NCBI GenBank assembly: GCA_027068615.1 | Contig: JAMOQV010000202.1 | Span: forward strand, 1 to 19,991 | Origin: Helicobacteraceae bacterium | Lineage (GTDB): Bacteria > Campylobacterota > Campylobacteria > Campylobacterales > Sulfurimonadaceae | DNA length: 19,991 nucleotides | Direction of reading: 5' to 3' | In this document: in pieces, positions 15,936-19,991 of the stretch | Numbering within the stretch: the first letter of the stretch is position 1 | How the letters are laid out: each line of letters starts with the position of its first letter | Notes under the pieces: generated by a model | What the model saw: the letters and a program-made list of their open reading frames with translations, nothing else | Told to the model about the DNA's origin: nothing | The model's database searches: none | Position numbers and translations under genes: made by a program

Positions 15936-16367
15936 TTATTTAATCTCTATTTTTTCAACTCTACCACAATGGCGACCACCATCGAAACTACTAGCTATCC
16001 AAGCATCTAAGATAGATTCAGCTACACCTTTTCCTACAATTCTCTCTCCAAAACATAGTATATTTGCATCGTTGTGTCCACGAGCTACAGTTGCCGTATA
16101 TGCATCGTGACAAAGTGCAGCACGGATGCCATCATGGCGATTTGCAGCCATACTCATACCTATACCACTACCACATATAAGAATCCCTTGAGATTGTTTA
16201 TCTTCAAGTACACTAGTAGCTACTTTATGAGCATAATCAGGATAATCAACTCTATCTTTATTGAAAGGACCTAAGTCTATTACCTCATGACCTTTCTCTT
16301 TTAAAAGTTCTACTGTATAGTCTTTTAACTCTATTCCTGCATGATCTGTTGCTATATAAAATTTCAT
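15936..16367 (-). CDS. rpiB: Ribose-5-phosphate isomerase B
   Basis: RpiB interconverts ribulose-5-phosphate and ribose-5-phosphate in the pentose phosphate (and Calvin-type or nucleotide) pathways, in the cytoplasm. The 143-aa product has ATDHAG (6-11) with Asp8/His9, the catalytic Cys65 in ILICGSGIGMSMAANR, and the HNDANILCFGER segment (98-109) that completes the active site of the neighbouring subunit. Length is exactly that of the family. It has a strong ribosome site (TTAGGAG) and a 74-base gap to acpS that could hold a promoter, so it may start its own transcript with the coiled-coil gene, apt, trpB and pepA. Confidence 0.95.
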   Translation of the reverse strand: MKFYIATDHAGIELKDYTVELLKEKGHEVIDLGPFNKDRVDYPDYAHKVATSVLEDKQSQGILICGSGIGMSMAANRHDGIRAALCHDAYTATVARGHNDANILCFGERIVGKGVAESILDAWIASSFDGGRHCGRVEKIEIK

Positions 16368-16441
16368 AATTATTCTCCTAAATGCGATATATTATCAATT
16401 TTTTACTTTCTTTTTGATTAGAAATATTTTTTGGATATGTT

Positions 16442-16795
16442 TTAAGAATTTAATTCAATGGCTACTACAGCTATTGCATAGTCACCATCATGAGTTATAG
16501 ATACACTAGTATCTTTTATATTGAAAGTATTAATGAGTTTTTGTGATAGTATAATTTGAGGTGCACCTTTTTTTGTTTTTTGAATACTTATATCAAAAAA
16601 AGAACATTCTGCTCCGATACCAACTCCAAGAGCTTTAGAAGTTGCTTCTTTTACAGCCCAAAAACCAGAGGCTGTTTTATAGTTTCTAACAAGTTTTATC
16701 TCATCATCAGAAAGAAATTTTTTTAAAGATTTCTCTTTGAAACGCTCCATTAAGCGTTTCATACGAGATATTTTTATAAGATCTATGCCTATCAT
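16442..16795 (-). CDS. acpS: Holo-[acyl-carrier-protein] synthase
   Basis: AcpS transfers the 4'-phosphopantetheine group from CoA to the serine of acyl carrier protein, making it active for fatty-acid synthesis. The 117-aa length is typical. The magnesium-binding residues are visible: Asp5 in IGIDLI and Glu50 in FWAVKEATSKALGVG, with Lys54 in the same helix, and the C-terminal VSITHDGDYAIAVV strand. The ATG follows the fliL stop by only 3 bases and has no good ribosome site of its own, so it is likely translated by coupling with fliL. fliL–acpS adjacency is also what I recall from Campylobacter and Helicobacter. Confidence 0.93.
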   Translation of the reverse strand: MIGIDLIKISRMKRLMERFKEKSLKKFLSDDEIKLVRNYKTASGFWAVKEATSKALGVGIGAECSFFDISIQKTKKGAPQIILSQKLINTFNIKDTSVSITHDGDYAIAVVAIELNS

Positions 16796-16798
16796 TTT

Positions 16799-17362
16799 TT
16801 ATTGTATAACAAATTCGGTAAAGTATAAACCTTTTATATTGCCATCAACCATCATTGAATTTAATGAATCAATAATTTGTTGAGTCACTTTTGCTTTACC
16901 TTTTTTAGATGATATCTCCTCTAGTGTTTTAGAAGTTAGTATCCTTATAATTCTATCTCTTAAAACAGCTGACTTTGCATCTAATTCCATACTTAATTCT
17001 TCACCATCTATTTCTAAACTCATGCTAACTTTTAAGTATCTTCTTCCAGAATCACTTTTTAGATTTACAGTAAAAGTTTCTAATGGATATAATGTACCTA
17101 TCTCTGAGAGTGGTCTTGAATCATCAATGGGACTTGATGAAGAAGAACTTCTTCTTTTTGTAACTTTTTTTTCTGTTTTTACAACCTCTTTATCTTGTTT
17201 TATATCCTCTTCATCATCATTCATAAGTAAAAAGGCTACAGCTCCACCTATAATGATAATAAGGATTAAAACAACAATGATTATTATCATAAGCATATTG
17301 CCAGATTTTTTTTCTTTAGGTTGTTCCTCTTCTCCTGTTTCTTTGTTTTCTTCTTCAGCCAT
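16799..17362 (-). CDS. fliL: Flagellar basal-body-associated protein FliL
   Basis: FliL is a single-pass inner-membrane protein that forms rings around the flagellar stators and supports torque or stator activity. The 187-aa product begins with a charged Glu/Lys-rich cytoplasmic tail (1-20). A very Ile-rich membrane helix follows (about 23-47), then a linker with six consecutive serines after RR (about 70-78), and finally the periplasmic FliL domain. That domain includes YPLETFTVNLKSDSGRRYLK, a long helix, and the end motif GLYFTEFVIQ typical of the family. The ribosome site GGGAG is 5-6 bases upstream. It is followed directly by acpS and preceded by carbonic anhydrase (15 bases). It is the only flagellar gene seen here. 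Confidence 0.93.
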   Translation of the reverse strand: MAEEENKETGEEEQPKEKKSGNMLMIIIIVVLILIIIIGGAVAFLLMNDDEEDIKQDKEVVKTEKKVTKRRSSSSSSPIDDSRPLSEIGTLYPLETFTVNLKSDSGRRYLKVSMSLEIDGEELSMELDAKSAVLRDRIIRILTSKTLEEISSKKGKAKVTQQIIDSLNSMMVDGNIKGLYFTEFVIQ

Positions 17363-17377
17363 TATTTCTCCCTTTTT

Positions 17378-18022
17378 TTAGTGATTTACCAAGTCATTCA
17401 ACGGTAAAAATTCATAAGTATCAGCATTATAATAGTCTATTTTGCCAGTTTCCATATGATAGTACCAGCCGTGTATAGATAACTCTTCATTTTCAAATCT
17501 TTTTTTAACATTTGGATATGTTAAAATATTTTCTATCTGTTTTATAACTGATAGTTTTTCAGTTAATCTTAAAAGTTCATCTTTATTAGCATCTGTACCC
17601 AAACTCAATATTGCAGTTTTTTTAGCACTTTCACCTAACTCTAGCCATTTTTTAGTATGTATAAGTGATGGATCTATAATATCTTTATATAAAGAAGCAC
17701 AAGCCCCACAATGTGAGTGTCCACATATAATAATTTCTTCAACATTTAGTACACTTACGGCATATTCTATACCAGAAGCAGTAGAGTGAAAGTCCTCATC
17801 TGGTTTATAAGGTGGTACGAAATTTCCAACATTTCTTATAACAAACAAATCACCTGGATTTGATTGTACTATCAAATCTGGAATAACTCTTGAATCAGAA
17901 CAACCGATAAAAAGAGCCTTTGGTGCTTGACCATTTTTTACAAGATTTAGTAAAGATTCTTTGTTTTTCTTGAAGTATGTTCTAAAGAGGTGATTACCCT
18001 CTGCGTATTCTTCTAAATTCAT
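17378..18022 (-). CDS. can: Beta-class carbonic anhydrase
   Basis: This enzyme interconverts CO2 and bicarbonate with a zinc ion. The 214-aa product carries the full beta-class site: Cys41, Asp43 and Arg45 in CSDSR, and His102 and Cys105 in HSHCGAC, with FVIRNVGNFVPP (60-71) before them and SIHGWYYHMETGKIDYY near the C-terminus. There is no signal peptide, so it is cytoplasmic. It has only a weak ribosome site and lies 20 bases after an unknown 86-aa gene, in one probable transcript with fliL and acpS. In chemoautotrophic Campylobacterota such an enzyme supplies CO2 or bicarbonate for fixation. Whether it works with the SulP transporter at the other end of the window is unknown. Confidence 0.95.
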   Translation of the reverse strand: MNLEEYAEGNHLFRTYFKKNKESLLNLVKNGQAPKALFIGCSDSRVIPDLIVQSNPGDLFVIRNVGNFVPPYKPDEDFHSTASGIEYAVSVLNVEEIIICGHSHCGACASLYKDIIDPSLIHTKKWLELGESAKKTAILSLGTDANKDELLRLTEKLSVIKQIENILTYPNVKKRFENEELSIHGWYYHMETGKIDYYNADTYEFLPLNDLVNH

Positions 18023-18042
18023 GTTATCTACTTTTTACTAAT

Positions 18043-18303
18043 TTATATACACTCTTTTATATTAAGTGCTTTCATAATCTCTTTAAAAATTTCACCAGAC
18101 TCACGATGCATATCATCGTGGTACTCTACAACAAATACTTCACGGTTATTTGATAGTTCCGTTATATGTGTATTTGGTTTATAATCGTATTTTTCTATAA
18201 TCTTTTCAATAGTATTTATAACTAATTTTTTTTCTTCTTCACCCTCATAAGCAGTTGATATTCTTGAAAATCTTTCTTCACTTCTTATCTCTATATCAAT
18301 CAT
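18043..18303 (-). CDS. Conserved-looking 86-aa cytoplasmic protein of unknown function
   Basis: I do not recognise this protein. It is small and acidic with no signal or membrane segment. The order of predicted elements is a strand (MIDIEIRSEERF), a helix rich in Glu/Lys (EEEKKLVINTIEKIIEKY), two strands (THITEL and REVFVVEYH), and a final helix (SGEIFKEIMKALNI). This beta-alpha-beta-beta-alpha order could give a compact alpha/beta sandwich, and the single Cys is near the C-terminus. It has a strong ribosome site (TAGGAGTT) and a consensus -10 box just upstream, so it heads the unit with carbonic anhydrase, fliL and acpS. No function can be claimed. Confidence 0.75.
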   Translation of the reverse strand: MIDIEIRSEERFSRISTAYEGEEEKKLVINTIEKIIEKYDYKPNTHITELSNNREVFVVEYHDDMHRESGEIFKEIMKALNIKECI

Positions 18304-18333
18304 CTATATAACTCCTATAATTTATTAGGATTG

Positions 18334-18339
18334 ATTATA
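18334..18339 (-). promoter_or_regulatory. -10 box for the 86-aa gene–carbonic anhydrase–fliL–acpS unit
   Basis: The reverse complement reads TATAAT in GAGAGTATAATC, 30 bases upstream of the ATG at 18303, inside the 74-base gap after radA. The region further up is an A/T run (AACAAAAAATTTAATC) without a -35 box. This is the best promoter for the flagellar/carbonic-anhydrase unit, and it looks sigma-70 rather than sigma-54 or sigma-28. Confidence 0.6.
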
Positions 18340-18377
18340 CTCTCTTTAGATTAAATTTTTTGTTAAATAAAATAATT

Positions 18378-19724
18378 TTAGTACCATTCTAAAAGCTTTG
18401 TAACTTCATCAACTATAAAAGTTTTAATCCCAGTCTTTTCAAGTGGTTTTTTTGCTACTAATGCTTTAGATATATTTTGCATCTTTGCTTCACGAAGCCT
18501 TACATCCATCCCATAAACATCTCTAACATCTCCAACAAGAGATACTTCACCTATAAATATAGTTTCTTTAGATATAGCACGGTCTCTAAAACTACTAAGT
18601 ATAGCAGCGAGTATGGCTAAGTCTGCAGATGTTTCTGTTATCTTTATACCACCTGTTATATTTATAAAAACATCATAACCAGAGAGTGGAATTTCGAGTT
18701 TTCTCTCAAGTAGGGCAAGAAGCATATTTAGACGGTTGTTATCAAAACCTGTTGCTTGTCTTTTTGAGTTTGGAGTATGAGACTCTGAAACAAGTGCTTG
18801 TACTTCTAGTATGATAGGTCTTGAGCCTTCCATTATGACAGTTAGTGCTGAACCAGATTGTTGGGAATTGCGATTAAAAAATCTTGAAGCTATATCTGTT
18901 GCACTGACTAAACCATCACTTCTCATCTCAAAAACACCTATCTCATTTGTTGAGCCAAAACGGTTTTTAAACCCTCTAAGTATCCTTAATTCCTGAGAAG
19001 AATCTCCTTCAAAGTATAGTACAGTATCGACCATATGCTCTAGTATTCTAGGACCTGCTATTGAGCCTTCTTTTGTGATATGACCTATTATAAATATAGC
19101 TATATTTTTATCTTTTGCTATCCTCATAAGTTCAAAAGTTATCTGTCTTACTTGTGTAACTGATCCAGGTGCTGACGATATATCTTCACTATAAAGTGTT
19201 TGTATGGAATCTATGATGAGAAAGTCATATTCTCTTTCTTGTATCTCTATTAAAATTTGTCCAAGTCTTATTTCACTTAGAAGATATAAAGAATCTTTGT
19301 TTGCATTTAGACGGTTTGCTCTTAGTTTTATCTGACCAGTTGATTCTTCCCCAGTTACATACAATACATTTTTACCAGTTGAAGCTATATCTCCACCAAC
19401 TTTTAAAAGTAGGGTTGACTTACCAACACCAGGTGAACCACCTATAAGAGTAAGAGAACCAGGAACTATCCCTCCACCTAGAACCATATCTAACTCTTTA
19501 TCTTGTGATGAGTATCTATAAACAGATTCTTCTTTTATCTTATTTATACTTATAGCTTTAGCTGAATTAGATGATGACTTTTTAGTTTGTTTTACAACCT
19601 CTTGTTGATGCTCGTTTAGTTCTATAAATGAATCCCAAGCTCCACAACTTGTGCATTTACCCATCCATTTTGGTGTAGTAAGTCCACAATGTTGACATTC
19701 AAATAAGATTTTTTTCTTAGCCAT
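18378..19724 (-). CDS. radA: DNA repair protein RadA (Sms)
   Basis: RadA is a RecA-like hexameric ATPase that extends and resolves recombination intermediates, acting on DNA in the cytoplasm. Starting at ATG 19724 the product is 448 aa. It has a four-Cys zinc finger (Cys10, 13, 24, 27: CQHC and CTSC), Walker A GGSPGVGKS (95-103), a Walker B-like LIIDS (169-173), the RadA-specific KNRFG (253-257), and a C-terminal Lon-like domain. The TTG start 63 bases further up is rejected because the consensus -10 box (19755-19760) falls inside that extension, while TAGGTT gives a ribosome site 8 bases before the ATG. It is probably transcribed alone. Confidence 0.96.
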   Translation of the reverse strand: MAKKKILFECQHCGLTTPKWMGKCTSCGAWDSFIELNEHQQEVVKQTKKSSSNSAKAISINKIKEESVYRYSSQDKELDMVLGGGIVPGSLTLIGGSPGVGKSTLLLKVGGDIASTGKNVLYVTGEESTGQIKLRANRLNANKDSLYLLSEIRLGQILIEIQEREYDFLIIDSIQTLYSEDISSAPGSVTQVRQITFELMRIAKDKNIAIFIIGHITKEGSIAGPRILEHMVDTVLYFEGDSSQELRILRGFKNRFGSTNEIGVFEMRSDGLVSATDIASRFFNRNSQQSGSALTVIMEGSRPIILEVQALVSESHTPNSKRQATGFDNNRLNMLLALLERKLEIPLSGYDVFINITGGIKITETSADLAILAAILSSFRDRAISKETIFIGEVSLVGDVRDVYGMDVRLREAKMQNISKALVAKKPLEKTGIKTFIVDEVTKLLEWY

Positions 19725-19754
19725 AATATATAACCTATATAATTTATTTTTAAA

Positions 19755-19760
19755 ATTATA
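19755..19760 (-). promoter_or_regulatory. -10 box of radA
   Basis: The reverse complement reads TATAAT in GGTTATAATTTT, 30 bases upstream of the radA ATG. It also helps exclude the longer open frame as the true start. Confidence 0.6.
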
Positions 19761-19808
19761 ACCTGAGTTTGACAATAGAATGCTCAAAGATAGGGTAAAT
19801 AAATGGTG

Positions 19809-19846
19809 AGAAAGGGGTGTCAGGTACTCTTTTATGCATTTTCTTA
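19809..19846. repeat. Possible REP/RAYT-type repeat relic in the radA upstream gap
   Basis: The only more G-rich stretch of this gap reads AAAGGGGTGTCAGGTACTCT, then TTTATGCATTTTC. An imperfect hairpin can form between AAAGGG (19811-19816) and CTCTTT. The GGTGTCAGGTACC-like core resembles, from memory, short sequences found beside Y1-type (REP-associated) transposases in many proteobacteria. There is no transposase here and only one copy in the window, so this is tentative. Confidence 0.3.
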
Positions 19847-19920
19847 TTTTTACCTTAAATTATTTTATCTCATAGAATTAAACACTATGTTAACCAACTG
19901 TTATTTTTACTTTTTTAGTG

Positions 19921-19926
19921 TATAAT
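19921..19926 (+). promoter_or_regulatory. -10 box very close to the right-edge gene start
   Basis: Consensus TATAAT ends only 5 bases before the ATG at 19932. A normal start site 6-7 bases downstream would fall on or next to the A of that ATG, which would make the message leaderless. There is no clear -35 box. Confidence 0.5.
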
Positions 19927-19931
19927 TACTT

Positions 19932-19991
19932 ATGGCAAAAATAGATAAACTAAAAGAAGAAAAATCAGATTATAAAGAAATATTTAAAGCT
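19932..19991 (+). CDS. Start of a rightward gene, unidentified (partial)
   Basis: An open frame runs from ATG 19932 to the window edge and encodes a very charged 20-residue start, MAKIDKLKEEKSDYKEIFKA. No Shine-Dalgarno sequence is present in the 20 bases upstream (T-run, then the -10 box), and no other in-frame start follows. The opening vaguely recalls small uncharacterised membrane proteins that start MAKIDxxKEE, but this is too little to name a family. Confidence 0.45.
   Translation, partial: MAKIDKLKEEKSDYKEIFKA

Noticed and set aside
17022..17381. Rightward 119-codon frame antisense to fliL
   Set aside because: It is the complement of the low-complexity Ile/Ser-rich fliL region, with no ribosome site. 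FliL on the other strand is unambiguous.
19725..19787. 21-residue N-terminal extension of RadA from a TTG
   Set aside because: It contains the consensus radA -10 box, has no ribosome site, and family proteins begin just before the zinc finger.

Overview
The window is an AT-rich, tightly packed bacterial chromosome segment. Its gene families and gene order point to Campylobacterota, most like Sulfurimonas, Sulfurovum or Arcobacter relatives. The main clues are the fliL–acpS pair, the rpiB–small coiled-coil gene–apt–(trpB)–pepA run, gpsA near gatB, an OprD-like porin, and extended -10 promoters without clear -35 boxes. This assignment comes from recalled gene neighbourhoods, not from a search. 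I see no rRNA, tRNA, CRISPR array, prophage or complete mobile element.

Layout. (1) Positions 1-83 hold the first codons of a leftward gene, possibly of the MutS family. It diverges from a SulP anion transporter (188-1726), which ends in a hairpin shared with a convergent outer-membrane porin (1773-3146). (2) A short, previously easy-to-miss lipoprotein gene (3251-3430) diverges from the porin. (3) A leftward cluster metX–xseB–nitrilase-like–ThiF-like (6211 down to 3456) has overlapping or nearly touching genes. The nitrilase-like protein lacks two of the three catalytic residues, and the ThiF-like protein lacks the usual zinc cysteines. (4) A rightward operon gatB–K+ channel–RCK/TrkA-like protein–gpsA (6348-10939) is followed by an SLC13/DASS transporter (11032-12378). 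(5) A near-perfect hairpin that contains the pepA stop codon separates this from a long leftward block. Transcribed order in that block is radA; then an 86-aa unknown, beta-carbonic anhydrase, fliL, acpS; then rpiB, a membrane-anchored coiled-coil protein, apt, trpB, pepA. (6) The right edge carries a GGTGTCAGGTACT-type sequence that may be a relic of a REP/RAYT-like element. After it comes the start of a rightward gene that may be leaderless.

Most genes are housekeeping: methionine and tryptophan synthesis, purine salvage, pentose phosphate pathway, Gln/Asn-tRNA formation, phospholipid precursor, ACP activation, DNA repair and flagellar motor. The SulP transporter and the cytoplasmic carbonic anhydrase could both serve inorganic-carbon handling, but they are 16 kb apart and a link is only a guess. 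I do not see a convincing new multi-gene system. The best leads are the degenerate nitrilase/ThiF pair, the channel plus free RCK-like partner, the tiny lipoprotein, and the unknown genes in the fliL and rpiB operons.
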